DNA of 64,000 bases, taken from positions 806,001 through 870,000 of the forward strand of contig NC_067478.1 of the NCBI RefSeq assembly GCF_947179515.1. Reading direction: 5' to 3'. The DNA is from Apodemus sylvaticus (lineage: Eukaryota > Chordata > Mammalia > Rodentia > Muridae). Below, piece after piece: positions 45,415 to 56,546 of this stretch (within the stretch, counting starts at the first letter, position 1; each line of letters begins with the position of its first letter). A program made the translations under genes and the position numbers. The notes under the pieces were generated by a model. That model ran no database searches, was not told the origin of the DNA, and was given only the letters and a program-made list of their open reading frames with translations.

Positions 45415-46779
45415 CTAGGAAAGAGGAACAAAGGATGACAAAAAGTGTTTATTACATATTTTCTGGAAGCTCTGCAAGCAATATTATTTTGGTACTTTAC
45501 TCAAGGTAAGAATTTAACATTTTAAAAATCCCTTAAAGAAAAAAAACCTGTTCTCATTATGTAAATTGACAAAAATGTATTAAAACCTCCAAGATTCAAA
45601 GGTTCTGGTTTTAGCTAAAGAATGTCCACAATAATTCAGAACAATGTGTTAAGGGCTAATTAGCCTAGGTGTTTTCAAATTTTCTCCTTCTCTTCTAAAG
45701 CAGTTTAGGTCTTAAAGGACTGTTTTTCCAGATGAGCCTCTAACATTTAGATCCACATTATTCAAGTAGAAGAGGTTGAATTACTCAGAGATCTCCAAAG
45801 CTAGAATCCCTTCCTCAGCTCCCCATGGCTGTATCCACGTGAGATCCAGTGCTGACAATGGGAACTCCAGGTACTACACGGGTCCTGAAGTCTAACCAGC
45901 ACACTGTGAGTTTCTCTTTCAACAGAAAGGCTTAAGTGGAAAAAGCCATGAGGGAACACACACAGTTTGTTCCCCAGTGGAGACAAACAGGTGGCCACAG
46001 ATCAGAATCATGATTCTCCAGCTTCCAGCAGCAGCAACATGAAAAACATGGGAACTCTACACATCTGACAATAATGAAGACAGAACAGGGAGTCCCGAGA
46101 GGTCACTGCCATTGGGTACCCCAGTCTTCCACTGGCAGGATGTCAAATGCTGCCAAGAGCTTGTGCACATCAGAGGACAAGGGCCCAAAGGAATGGGTCT
46201 AGTCACGGATTACATACAGAAGACTTGACATTTCCGGTGCTTATGGAAAGTCCTGCAGTGCTGAGGATAGAACTGAGGACCTCGTGCCTGTTAGGTGAGG
46301 GCTATTATCACTGCACTTCAAGCACAGCCCCAGGATTGTGTGCTAATCATCTTGATATTTATCCCTGCCATCCAATAGGACCACAGTAATTCTTAAATGA
46401 ATGCTTGTTGGCCTACCAAAAACATGGCCATCCACCCAGCAGACTTTACAAATCCTGTCCAGGGAACTGGAGGCTCCTCTAATCGAGCCTCAGATTCTGC
46501 CATGGGGCATCTGGGGGAATGACGGGTAACCGCAGCTGGTGGTCAGTGAGGGTGGATCATCTCTTGCCACACTATTGTTAATTTTGGTCTTCTGGCTCTC
46601 CCTTCTTGGTCCCTACTTCTTCTAGAGTTTTGGGAGGCACCAAGGCTTTGCCTAAACACCAAATACTGAATACAAACAGAGAGAAGAAGTCACACCCCTT
46701 CCTGTGCATGTGTGGGAGGTGATGTTTTAAACATCGCTGGCTAGTATCATAACTGATGGTAGACAGCGCCTACTCGTGA

Positions 46780-47112
46780 TAGTTAATACCAACTGTTAAC
46801 CTGGCAGGGTCCTAGAATCACCAAGGGAAGCAAGACTCTGGGCATGTCAGTCAACCTGGGTTAACTACGGTGGGAAGACCAAACCTAATTGTGAGTGGTA
46901 CTCTTCCATGGACTCAGGACTGGAACTGAAACAGGGTGAGTAAGAACAGTAGCTGCATTGTCAGTCTCTGCTTGCTTACTGTAATGCAATATGATCAGCT
47001 GCCTTCACCTCGCGGTAAAGGGTACTGTCTGAAACTGTGAGCCAAAATGAACCTTTCCTTATGTTGTTTCTGCCTGGTATTTGATCACAACAACAAGAAT
47101 AACTAATACACA
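46780..47112 (+). mobile_element. LTR-like repeat, MaLR type
   Basis: GTGATAGTTAATACCAACTG at the start, GTGAGCCAAAATGAACCTTT and a final AACTAATACACA as in rodent MaLR ends. Confidence 0.55.
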
Positions 47113-47635
47113 ACTTTACTTAGGAAGCAGAACTAGAAATCAAATTGTAGAAAGGTTTTTGTTTTTGTTTTTATATACAGGATTCTGCTATGTAATAGGA
47201 GATGGCCTCAAACTTGCAACAATCCTCCTGCCTCTGCCTCCAGGGTGCTGGATTTCAGGTGTACATTAACACATGCTGCCATGTCATATCCAGCTTCTTG
47301 CCAAGTTCTTAAATTTCATCAGAGGTTTTAAATCTTTAACAAAACAACAAACAATAGCTAACGACCACCACCTCCCAACCCTGCAAAAATGCAAAAGGCA
47401 ACTTTTCTTTGTTCTGTCAGTCCTCTAGAAATGACCAAGGTAAGTAGATGAGTGATACCATCTGGAGAAGGGAACGCTTTTTAAAGCTTTTCTCAGAATC
47501 TGGAGAGTACAAAAACAAAGCATCCTCTGTACTACTGGTGACAATGACTTAAATAAGCAGAGTGGAGGTGGGGAATGGAGGACCTGGTGGGGGTTGATGA
47601 GGCCTGAGGTAGGGCTGCTGTACAAGAGGTGGAGA

Positions 47636-48017
47636 TATGTACAGAGCCATATTGGGGCAGTCTTGCACTTGGTCAGAGTTTGACTTTGGTCAAGGTTAAC
47701 TTCTCCCAGTTAGCCAGGATCCTGCTCCACCTAGGGTGGAGCGCTCGTAGTAAAGGTTAAGTTCATTGTTCCTCCAGGTATAGGGATTCCTGAATTAAAC
47801 AGGTGACCCACCCAGCTGCCGGAGCAGTCAAGACGAAGACCTCCAAGAGAAGCTAGACAACTTCCACTGGAACTCAGCCTGGAGTCTGGGGGGAGGGTTT
47901 GCCCAAACTGTTAAAAGGTCCGGCGCCATTAAAGTTTACGGCTTTGATCAGTGAACATTGACTTGGCCGTCCGTTCTTTTCGCCGCTCTTCCCTATGACC
48001 CCAAAATTCTCTCAACA
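47636..48017 (+). mobile_element. Solitary ERV LTR, relatively CpG-rich
   Basis: A block with ATTAAA at 47928-47933 as likely poly(A) signal, followed by CpG-containing text (TTGGCCGTCCG, CGCCGCTCTTCC) and an end in CTCTCAACA. CpG is higher than in the rest of the intron, which suggests a younger insertion. The left end is uncertain and I cannot name the family. Confidence 0.55.
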
Positions 48018-48129
48018 GGTAACCCGGTTTACATGTGGCTGCGGGCGGCTACAGAGATAGAGGACCTTGGGGGTGAGAAGGCCTGAGGTAGGGGCTGCTG
48101 TGCCCTCGGGGGCTTCTCTGCTTTTAAGA

Positions 48130-48225
48130 AGTCTAGGTCGGGCTGGTGGCTTAGCTCCATGATACAGCACTTGCCTAGGCTGTGCAAGCTCGCGGGCTTT
48201 ATCCCTGGCATGGGGGAAAGAAAAG
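48130..48225 (+). repeat. ID-type SINE relic
   Basis: GGGCTGGTGGCTTAGCTCCA then CACTTGCCTAGGCTGTGCAAG. Confidence 0.6.
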
Positions 48226-48449
48226 GTAAGTGACAGAGGATCCTTTTCCCTTCTGAACAGGTTCTTATAGAAAACACACAGCTATTTCTACTAGATGCAA
48301 AACTAAAACTGTCTCCTTTCTCCTACCTGCAACAGATTAGATCCCACAGCTTTTCTCTGGGAATTTTTAGGGCTAAAAGAAAAAAACTATAATCATGTTC
48401 TTTGGGATCTAGAAAAGAAATAAACATCCTTGACATATACATTTGTGGG

Positions 48450-48560
48450 TTCTTTTTGGTTTTATTCTTGTTTTTCTTGCTTTCTGAGACTGGGTCTTGC
48501 TTTGTAGCCCAGGCTGGTCTCAGACCTCTTGAGTACTGGGACATCAGGCCTGTTCCAGAA
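48450..48560 (-). repeat. B1 remnant, antisense
   Basis: TTTCTGAGACTGGGTCTTGC followed by GTAGCCCAGGCTGGTCTCAG. Confidence 0.65.
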
Positions 48561-49673
48561 CTGGCCTATTTCTAGTTTTCGACTTCCAAGTTATTATGTA
48601 AAACAATTTTCTTCTATTACAATCATCCTATCTTCTTGTCCTTTTTAATATATCATATTAATTAACAACCTTGTCCAAGCATTTTCTACATGGTTTTCTC
48701 AGCCTCTCTTTTGTATGTTTGTTCAGTGAAGAGTAAATTAATGACAATATCAGATAATCACAGACAGCACAGCTGAGCGCCAACCTTGAGTTCACAGAGA
48801 CACACAGAAAAGCAAAGCTAGTGAGTCTTTGATATCCACGAACATTTTTGTTTTTGCAGAAATACATTCAGCCTACTGCCTGTCCCTGCTTGTGCTTTTC
48901 TGTGTGAATTAAGTCATTTTCCTCTGTGACAATGAAATGAGTTCCATCATCTGGAGGTGGGAAGAGAAATGACAGGAGTCTGTGTTATAATTGAGTAGGA
49001 ATCTGCCTGAAAGGGAAATTTTCATAATTACATAAAAGTGCAGGAATTCAAGCCTTTAAGAGAAAGTACAAATGCCAGCAAAGGGGAGAGGGTAATTTTA
49101 AAGGCTGGCTCCATCTCACCATCAGACTGTGATTTAGAACATGACTTCTGCATCTCTGGGATTGCTCTCTGAAGCTGTAACAGAATCCACACAGGCAGGG
49201 CCTCTAGTTCTGACCCTCACTCTGCCAGGAGGTGTGAGGACTCATGCAGACAAATCTCCATGCCTTTCCAAGCTCAGTCTATGCTCCACTGATGAGTGAT
49301 ACAGGAAGCTTTCACAGACGAAGGGCTCTCAGAGGGTGGGCTGGGTCCCAGCTTCTAACTCCCCAGGTAAAAGTAATACCTACTCTCAAGGCTGTTCTGA
49401 TATTAAATAACTCAACCAATGGAAATGGTACCCAGTATATGATAAAATGCTCACTAAATAGAAGTTGTGAGGTTTTTAGTTTTGGGTTATTATTGTTGCT
49501 GTTGTTTTTTTAATGGTGGTTTGATGATAGCTAAGTGGCAAGACACTTAGCGTCTAAAGACTCACTTGGATGGACTTCAAACATACTTAATATCAATGTG
49601 AGGTGAATTCTAAAGCTTCATATACACCAGTGTTCAGTCAGGTTCACAGTCCCTGGTAAAATACATGATTTTA

Positions 49674-49785
49674 TCCCTTTCCTTTCCTCCTTTCCTTTCC
49701 TTTCCTTTCCTTTCCTTTCCTTTCCTTTTCTTTCCTTCCTTCCTTCCTTCCTTCCTACATACCTATTTATCTAACACTTTAGAAG

Positions 49786-49834
<49 letters not shown>

Positions 49835-49864
49835 ATCTATCTATCTACCTACTTATCTAACACT
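49674..49864 (+). repeat. (TTTCC)n, (CCTT)n and (TATC)n microsatellites
   Basis: Pentamer TTTCC to about 49730, tetramer TTCC to about 49756, then TATC from 49786 to 49858 with three base changes. Confidence 0.95.
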
Positions 49865-49891
49865 TCAATGTAGAAGTCTTCACTTTGAAAA

Positions 49892-50216
49892 ATGTCTTAG
49901 TTGGGGTTTTACTGCTATGAACAAATACCATGAGCAAGGCAACTCTCATAAGGGCAACATTTAACTGGGGCTGGCTTACAGTTTCAGAGGTTCAGTACAT
50001 TATCAAGGCGGGAGCATGGCAGCATCCAGGCAGGCATGGTGCAGGCAGAACTAAGTTCTACATCTTCATCTGAAGGTTGATAGTGGAAAACTGACTTCCA
50101 GGTAGCCAGGAAGAGGGTCTTAAACCCCCCCTACCTACAGTGACACACCTACTCCAACAAGGCTACACCTCCTAATAGTGCCACTCCCTGGGCCAAGCAC
50201 ATACAAACCATCACAA
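49892..50216 (-). mobile_element. MT-type MaLR LTR, antisense
   Basis: Clear reverse complement of an MT LTR, with AAGGCAACTCTCATAAGGG, AAGGCGGGAGCATGGCAGC and CTAATAGTGCCACTCCCTGG. Better preserved than the copy at 2.84 kb. Confidence 0.8.
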
Positions 50217-51328
50217 AAATGTTCACTCACATTTTCTCATTTGATTTTTCAAAACAAACCTGCAAGATAAACAATGTAAGGAACTAAGAACCATGGGGCT
50301 AAGGCAAAGGCCAAGTTTTCCTTGTAAATTTCTCAACTTTCTTTTTTAGTGTTCATTTATTTATTTGACACTTTATATCTCTCTTAATTATAGGTCTTCT
50401 TTCTAAACAATGCCTAAACTACTTCCCAGCTGAATATAAACAGCTCCCACTCTCAGAAGGAATGAGTATGAGTCCAGTAAGCGTCAGGAGACAAGGAAAG
50501 GCAAGTTCAATACAGTGTCAGATGAGGGGACGCTCAGCTTCCTGCCTTGGCCCCACCTAAGGAATTCTACAAATGTCTTCACTATTCCATTGCTGCTATT
50601 ACAAAGGGAAAGTCAGAATAAAAGTCTTCTAGTATTTGCTCTGATTCAATTATAACAGGAGGCAGAGAATTTCCTGAAGAAATCAATGGTAGCCAAATGT
50701 ATCATACAACTACTTTAGGGTAGAGGAAATGAGACCAGAAGCCAAGATCCACTGATCTACTGAGATGCTGAAGGCTGGACCCCCAACTTCAGATCACGTC
50801 AAAGAAAATACTCGCTGCCCTCCTCAGACCACAATGCTCAAGTGGCAGAGCAGGTTGCGACCAAATCCACATCAGAAGGAGCAGATACTTCTCACCTCAC
50901 ATGACATCCCGACAGATCCACAGGCCTCTCCAATAATCTCACCTATGACCTGTTAGATCCATGGGTTCCATCCTACCACACAAGGGTCAAAAAAGGACCC
51001 AGCACCTGCTAGTACTTCTGTTTTGTTGCATTTTCCCTAATCAAAGCTGCTCCAGAATATCTACTCTGGGGCTGCCTGTCATACAACCATGTACAATATT
51101 AACATGGACACATCTACCACACTGGAAAGTTTCTTGTGACCTAACCTTATGTCACCTCCTTTGCTCCTCTCAACAATCCTCCTGGGAACCAAGTGAGTGC
51201 TATTATCACCCTCCATTTTAGGTAAGAAAAGGAAAGTACAGAGACACTCAATTGGTTTAAGGCCACACATCTCATAATTTATCTTAAACCAAGCAGAGTC
51301 CAAGTCCTTAGCTCCTCTTCCCTACTCA

Positions 51329-51632
51329 TGTGACTTGAATGGGCAATGTCCCCATAGGACCATGTGTCTGTACACTTGGTCCCCAGTTGGTGGGGCCATT
51401 TGGGAAGGTTGAGGAGGCTTTAGGAGGTAGAGCTTTGCTGAAGTTAAGGTTCTAGAGCCCAGCCCCATTTCCAGTCCACTCTCTGCTTCCTAACTACAGA
51501 TGCAATGTGACCAGCCGCCTCGCATTCCTGACAGTCTGCCATGCCTTTCCCGACATACTGGACTTTATCCCCTCAGACAGTAAACCACACAAGCTCTTCC
51601 TCCCTTAGGGTGCTGCTGATCAGGTGTTCGGC
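51329..51632 (+). mobile_element. MaLR-type LTR ending next to a Lars2 splice donor
   Basis: TGTGACTTGAATGGGCAATG, CTTGGTCCCCAGTTGGTGG, GATGCAATGTGACCAGCCGC and CTCTTCCTCCCTTAGGGTGC follow the order of a rodent MaLR LTR. The last 30 or so bases expected in the family are missing, and the first Lars2 coding exon's donor GT lies at 51655-51654. Confidence 0.65.
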
Positions 51633-51655
51633 ATCTGCCCTCCTGGAGTACTCAC

Positions 51656-51903
51656 ATCTTCCTCTGAGATTCTGGATGCTTGCTCCTTTATCTGTTGGTG
51701 CCACCACTTCTCCACATCCTTCCTTGTCTGCAGTGTGTACTCCTTCGTCCACTTCCCGGTAGCACTGTAGATACTTCTGGAGCACCCTGGAATTAGTCTT
51801 TCCCACAGGATGACAGGTGTCCCACTCACTAGCTGCCTTCTCAGAGGAGAGACATAAAAACTCAGCCTCTGACAAGCTGACGCCATTCTTCCGGATGAAG
51901 ACC
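51656..51903 (-). CDS. Lars2: Lars2 first coding exon (start codon and mitochondrial presequence)
   Basis: The exon begins after TTTTCTAG, carries 17 bases of 5' UTR and starts at ATG 51886-51884. The start context is strong, with A at -3 and G at +4. It encodes residues 1-77 and ends in phase 0 before GTGAGT at 51655. The N-terminus (MASACQRLSFYV, then LRRQLV) is rich in basic and hydroxyl residues and lacks acidic ones, as expected for a matrix-targeting peptide. The segment SATGKWTKEY followed by KDVEKWW is the conserved start of the mature mitochondrial LeuRS. Translation can continue past the donor for a few codons, but that part is intron. A MaLR LTR ends about 25 bases beyond the donor. 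Confidence 0.95.
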
Positions 51904-52093
51904 CTAGAAAAGAGGGCAAAGGGACATGACATGTGCCACCCAGAACCTCTCAAGACTGGTCTTCCTGATTAACACACTCAGCATTTACTGCCTGTTCTCA
52001 TAGTTTCTCTTCTTCTTTTGTTAACCATTTCCTAACAGAACATTTTAGAAGTTCTGTTGAATTAGATAAACTTTTTATTAGAAAATGTAAATG

Positions 52094-52282
52094 TGGGCTG
52101 GAGAGATGGCTCAGTGGTAAAGAGCACTGGCTGCTCTTCCAGAGGTCCTGAGTTCAATTCCCAGCAACTACATGGTGACTCGAAATTATCTGTAATGGGA
52201 TCTAATGCTTTTCTTCTGGTGTGTCTGAAGACAATGACAGTGTACTCACATATACAAAATAAATCTTTTTAAAAAAAAAAGA
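52094..52282 (+). repeat. B2 SINE, full length
   Basis: GGGCTGGAGAGATGGCTCAG at the start, CTGAGTTCAATTCCCAGCAA, GGTGTGTCTGAAGACAATGA and an AATAAATC tail with A10. The best-preserved B2 in the window. Confidence 0.95.
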
Positions 52283-52572
52283 AAGAAAGAAAAAGAAAAC
52301 ATAAAGGTAATCCATGATGCAAACACCAAATATACAAAACCTTCACAGAAAAAATGGAGGCCACCAAAAGGCCAATTACACACCTTTCCAACAGCATAGG
52401 AGGCAATGGAAGCCCTCCCTCCAATTTATCTAGTATATCAACTGCTATCTCTCTGAACTCCAGAACTAACTCTAAGCACATCTTGACTTAGCTATGTGCT
52501 CAAATACCACAAGGGATCTGAACATAGGTCTCCCAGAAGGACTAGAAATTCTGAATAAAGTTAACATTTTTC

Positions 52573-52616
<44 letters not shown>

Positions 52617-52640
52617 GTGTGTGTGTGTATGTGTGTGTTA
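52573..52640 (+). repeat. (TA)n-(TG)n microsatellite
   Basis: About 40 bases of TA with one C, then about 26 bases of TG. Confidence 0.95.
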
Positions 52641-52794
52641 TGAGTTCAATAGACCCTTATAGACTAAGCCAAGAAATAACCATTATTTAGAAAACTATGT
52701 ATTCATTTGTTTTTTCATTTGCCAAATACTTATTGAATGATACTAGGTCCACACACTGTTCCAAGCACTACAAACACAGCAAAGGAGTCCCAGG

Positions 52795-52875
52795 AGGCTG
52801 GGTGTGTAAGACACAGAGCATATGCTTACCAAGTGCAAAGTCTTGGATTCTATCCGTAGCAATGAAAAATAAAGG
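52795..52875 (+). repeat. ID-type SINE relic
   Basis: GGCTGGGTGTGTAAGACACAG then ATATGCTTACCAAGTGCAAAG. Confidence 0.5.
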
Positions 52876-54062
52876 GCAAAGTGGATTCTTATACAGCAAC
52901 TATATACACAGAGAAGCAGGTAAGATACAGAGGAACCTATGACCTAACATGCAGTAGTTCTGTTATAGAACTCTCTGGATTACAACACTGTGCAGGGGTC
53001 CAGCAGGATAACTGCCTAGGATTCAAATCTTAATTCAGATATTTCCCTGGTTTCCTCCTCAGGTGAATGGCAGAAATACTTTGATGAAGAATTTCCCAGC
53101 TTTATCCCTTTTAAGGGGCTAAGGTGAGATTTCATCAAATGTTTAGAATGTGGTACTAAATGAACACCCTAAACTTTCTGCCTCATTGGATAACAGCAAT
53201 GGAGAGGTAAAAAGACAAGAGAGACATGAGGAAACCTGGCATTCTAAACTGGTACCAACCATATGAGTCTCCCGAAATCCTTTCCATATCTACTGGGGTT
53301 TGGCACGTTACTTATATGAAGGCACTGGATCAAAGGTTGCCAGGATTACTACAGGCTCTAAAAGAGTGCACACTCACAGAACATATCACTATTTAGGATA
53401 TCACTATATAGCCCAGGCTGGCCTCTAATTTTCGGTTCTTTTGCCTCAGTCTCCTCATGTGCACCACCACAGCTCTGAAAATGCTTGATCAGTATATTTG
53501 AGAAAAAAATAAATCAGAGCTCCAAGACAAACCATAAACTGACATAAATCCCAGTTTTGGAGGGATGCGGGAATTTGAGGAAGGGTTTCATCTAGCTTGG
53601 GCTGTCCTTAAACTAGCATTGTAGACAAGGATGACCTTCAACTCCTGATCTCCCTACTTCTGCCTCCCAAATGTTAGGCTTACAGGCACCACACACCATC
53701 AAACTTAGCTAATAAGAATTCTTTAAGTACCACAATTAATCAGTCTTACTCCAAAACCGTAAAATATCTGTATACAAAAAAATATAAGTTGGTGGGGTGA
53801 AACAAGTTGGTAATCTCAGCACTAAGGAGGCTATGAAAAGAGGATCTTAAATCCAAGGCCTGCCTGAGCTACACAGGTAGACAGTGAGACTCTGTCTTAA
53901 AGAAAAGAAGAAAGAAATATGAATAAATTGCTAAAGAGTAAACAATTTGCTGAAGAAAAGTATTTGTCTCAAACTACAATGACAAAAGGTTATACAACTC
54001 CATAAAGAGTTCACATATGAGGAAAGAACCCCAAAAACATGTTTAAACTAGGCAAAGGTATA

Positions 54063-54140
54063 GGCATGGAAGTATAACTCAGTGGAAGAACACTTGCTTC
54101 GCAAGTCCAAAACCCTGGATTCAATCCACAGCACCAGAAA
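54063..54140 (+). repeat. ID SINE
   Basis: GTATAACTCAGTGGAAGAAC, CTTGCTTCGCAAGTCCAAAA and GGATTCAATCCACAGCACC keep the tRNA-like A and B boxes. Confidence 0.7.
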
Positions 54141-54464
54141 AGGGAGTTGGCTAAGAAACATGAAAAAAATCAACTTTACAATCAAAGAAATAAAAACAGT
54201 TAAATATCTTTCTTACAGTTTTAATGAAAATAATTATGTGTATACACTATTGGTAGAAGCAAATTGAGAACACCTCTCTGAAGCAATTTGGCAAGGTATG
54301 TATGCCAGGGGAGTTAAGAAACTGTGACACCTGGAAAGCCAGTAGCTTGAGAGGCTGAGGCAGGAGGACTGTCAAGAGTTCCAGTACAACCTAGGCTACC
54401 ATGAGTTGTAGGGAAACTTGGGCTATACAGTGGGACTCTGTCTTTAAACAAACAAACGAGGGGC

Positions 54465-54656
54465 AGGAGAGATGGCACAGCAGTTATGAGAGCATGCTGC
54501 TCGTGTACAGGATAGCCGTTTGGTTCCCAGCACTCACAGTGAGTGACCTGCAACTGCCTATGATTCCAGCTTCTGGAAGACCTGATGCCTCTGGCCTGCA
54601 TGGGCACCCACACTCCCCTGAGCGTGTGAACACACACACACACACACACACACACA
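54465..54656 (+). repeat. B3-type SINE with (CA)n tail
   Basis: GGCAGGAGAGATGGCACAGC, GGTTCCCAGCACTCACAGTG and a 26-base CA run at 54630-54655. Confidence 0.75.
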
Positions 54657-54784
54657 ATTAAAAATAAGTCTTAAAACAAAACCAGATGTGTTAAGAAAAT
54701 CCAAGGATTAGGTATATAAAACAGACGTTCATCACATCAGTCCAACCCCAGCAACAAAACCAAAATAAAGCAAATAAATACTGT

Positions 54785-54875
54785 AAATGTGGGGGCTGGA
54801 GATACAGCTTAGTGGTAGAGTAATTCCCTGGCATTGTTTGAGGCCATTGGTTCCATCCTGAGCAATGCAAAAAAT
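54785..54875 (+). repeat. ID SINE
   Basis: GGGGCTGGAGATACAGCTTAG, GGTAGAGTAATTCCCTGGC and an AAAATAAAAAATAAAAATA tail. Confidence 0.65.
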
Positions 54876-55609
54876 AAAAAATAAAAATAAACCCCAAACT
54901 CTTAGGCATTGGTCCAAGATCACCCTCAGACTCTATCCACTAGGGGAATATACTAAGAACAAATGTGCTCATGCCTACAAATTTACACAACTTTTAGATT
55001 TTAACCATCTTCTGTTCTTTTACTTACTAGGCACAGCTCTGGGCTGTTTCAAATACCTCTCCATGAAAGTCCTAACAGATACTGCCTCCCCCAAGCATCA
55101 AGAGTAGCCATTTTGGCAGAAGGTGGTGTAGATAACTGAACCAAGAAGATGTGGCCCATATTTTACATTTACAGTTAGTTTGGACCCTTTCTTCCTGAGC
55201 TCTGGCTCATCTTATTTCATTACTTGCTGGAGCGTTGTCCCTCTGCCTCTTTCCAAAGCATTGCCCACCAGCACTCCTCTTTCAAATCAGCCCAGGCCTC
55301 ACCTCACTTTACATGAGGTTTAAGGTTAAAGTACTTAAGAATACTTTAGAAGAGTACTGAGAAATGGGTCCAAAATGATGATCATAAACAGAGACGCCTA
55401 GGGCAATAGTAGGAAACAGGTGAAGAATGAGAACATTAGGAAGAAGCACACAAAGGCATCCATCCATGTGCTCCCAAAAGAATATGTTAAAAAAAAAAGT
55501 CTAATTAGAGGCAGAGGCAGGAGGATTAGGAGTTCAAGGCCAGCTTTGTAAAACCCTGTTTAAAAAAAAAAAAAAAAAGTCAAACAAGGGGGAAAGAAGG
55601 AAACCAAGG

Positions 55610-55750
55610 TAGGTCAGGCACAGTGGTGGCTACATGACCCTGATCCCTGATCCCAACAACACTCAGCTCAGAAAGCTGAACATGAGGACTGATTGTGAGT
55701 TCAAGATCAGCCTGGTCTACACAGCAACACCCAGTCTCAAAGAAACAAAA
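55610..55750 (+). repeat. B1-like remnant
   Basis: TCAGGCACAGTGGTGGCTAC and AAGATCAGCCTGGTCTACAC; the middle carries an imperfect duplication (CTGATCCCTGATCCC). Confidence 0.55.
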
Positions 55751-55989
55751 CGAGTAAGTGAACACACACCTCACCCCAACAAACATGTCTTATAAAAACA
55801 CAAATGTCAACAAACACGTCTAGTAAAACACAGATTTTAAAAAGCATATGCTATTTCTAATTTCCTGCAGGATCTCTGGCAAGTTATTTCGTATCTGGAA
55901 CTCCACCTTCCCTATAAGCTGTGTGCTTGTAAGATCCAGACGACTTCTGAAGATCTGCAGGTACTAATTAATACTGTGGGTCCCCCGCA

Positions 55990-56520
55990 AAGTTGTACTA
56001 TTGATGGGTTCAAACCCCCATCCCCGAAGCAAAGATCCAGGCACCCGGGGGAGGCGAGTAGTAGAGGAGAATTCGAATACAAAGCCATGTGAAGGTGTGC
56101 TTTCACCGAGAAGAGTACGGAGCTGTCAACAGGGTCCATGGCTGAAAGACCCTATAGACTAGAATCTCGGAGCTTTTCCCAGTTTGGAAAACTGCAAGGT
56201 CCCAGGACTCCCCGGCCTGTCCGCACCTTCAACTCCTGGGGCTAAAGCGGAGCCTGTCTCGGTCTTCCTGAGCCTCAGTAGGGGCTTTCTGCGCAGCTCT
56301 GGGCAGCTGCTACCTTCTGCCTCGTTCCCCAAGCATTACACGAGCAAGACCCAGCCAGACACCATGGGCGCCGCCATGTTGGCAAAACAACAACTTTATC
56401 GGAAGCGGAAGCCGCGGACACAGACAGGAGAGGCGGAGCCAAGGGGGAAGGGCAAAGAGACGGCGCTGACTCCGCCCCTGGGGCTGGCCCCGCCCAGGCC
56501 TCACCCTCTAAGCCTGCTTT
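55990..56520 (-). promoter_or_regulatory. Lars2: Lars2 CpG-rich promoter with YY1, ETS and GC-box elements
   Basis: This is the main CpG-rich stretch of the window and lies upstream of the first coding exon. The minus strand carries AACATGGCGGC at 56380-56370, a perfect YY1 element in the orientation usually found just downstream of TATA-less start sites. Two CGGAAG cores (56400-56405 and 56406-56411, plus strand) are ETS/GABP-type sites. GC boxes lie at 56472-56477 and 56488-56495. No TATA box was seen at the expected place. This is a typical housekeeping and nuclear-mitochondrial gene promoter. The start site near 56385 is inferred from the YY1 site, not observed. Confidence 0.75.
56227..56390 (-). 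other. Lars2: Candidate non-coding exon 1 of Lars2
   Basis: A 5' exon is needed because the first coding exon has a clear splice acceptor only 17 bases before its ATG. Downstream of the YY1 site the minus strand offers two modest donors: GAAG/GTGCGG (exon end 56227) and GAAG/GTAGCA (exon end 56314). A stronger donor, CCAG/GTAAGT, lies at about 56546, upstream of the YY1 site, and could belong to an alternative first exon. I cannot choose among these without transcript data. The given limits are the longer option. Confidence 0.4.
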
Positions 56521-56546
56521 TCATACTTGAACAAATTCTACTTACC

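Larger units (their letters stand above)
45415..51655 (-). other. Lars2: Intron 2 of Lars2
   Basis: About 6.2 kb, donor GTGAGT and acceptor TTTCCTAG. It holds MaLR-type LTRs at 51.33-51.63, 49.89-50.22 and 46.78-47.11 kb, another LTR at 47.6-48.0 kb, an ID relic near 48.15 kb, a B1 near 48.5 kb, and TTTCC plus TATC microsatellites at 49.67-49.86 kb. Stretches 45.4-46.7 and 50.25-51.3 kb show nothing I can name. Confidence 0.9.
51904..56226 (-). other. Lars2: Intron 1 of Lars2 (right limit provisional)
   Basis: The acceptor is TTTTCTAG at the left end. The intron contains a full B2 at about 52.1 kb, a TA/TG microsatellite at 52.57-52.64 kb, ID relics near 52.80, 54.06 and 54.79 kb, a B3 at 54.47-54.65 kb with a short CA run, and B1 remnants near 53.4, 53.6, 53.8, 54.35, 55.5 and 55.6 kb. 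No other exon or gene is recognised. Confidence 0.6.
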
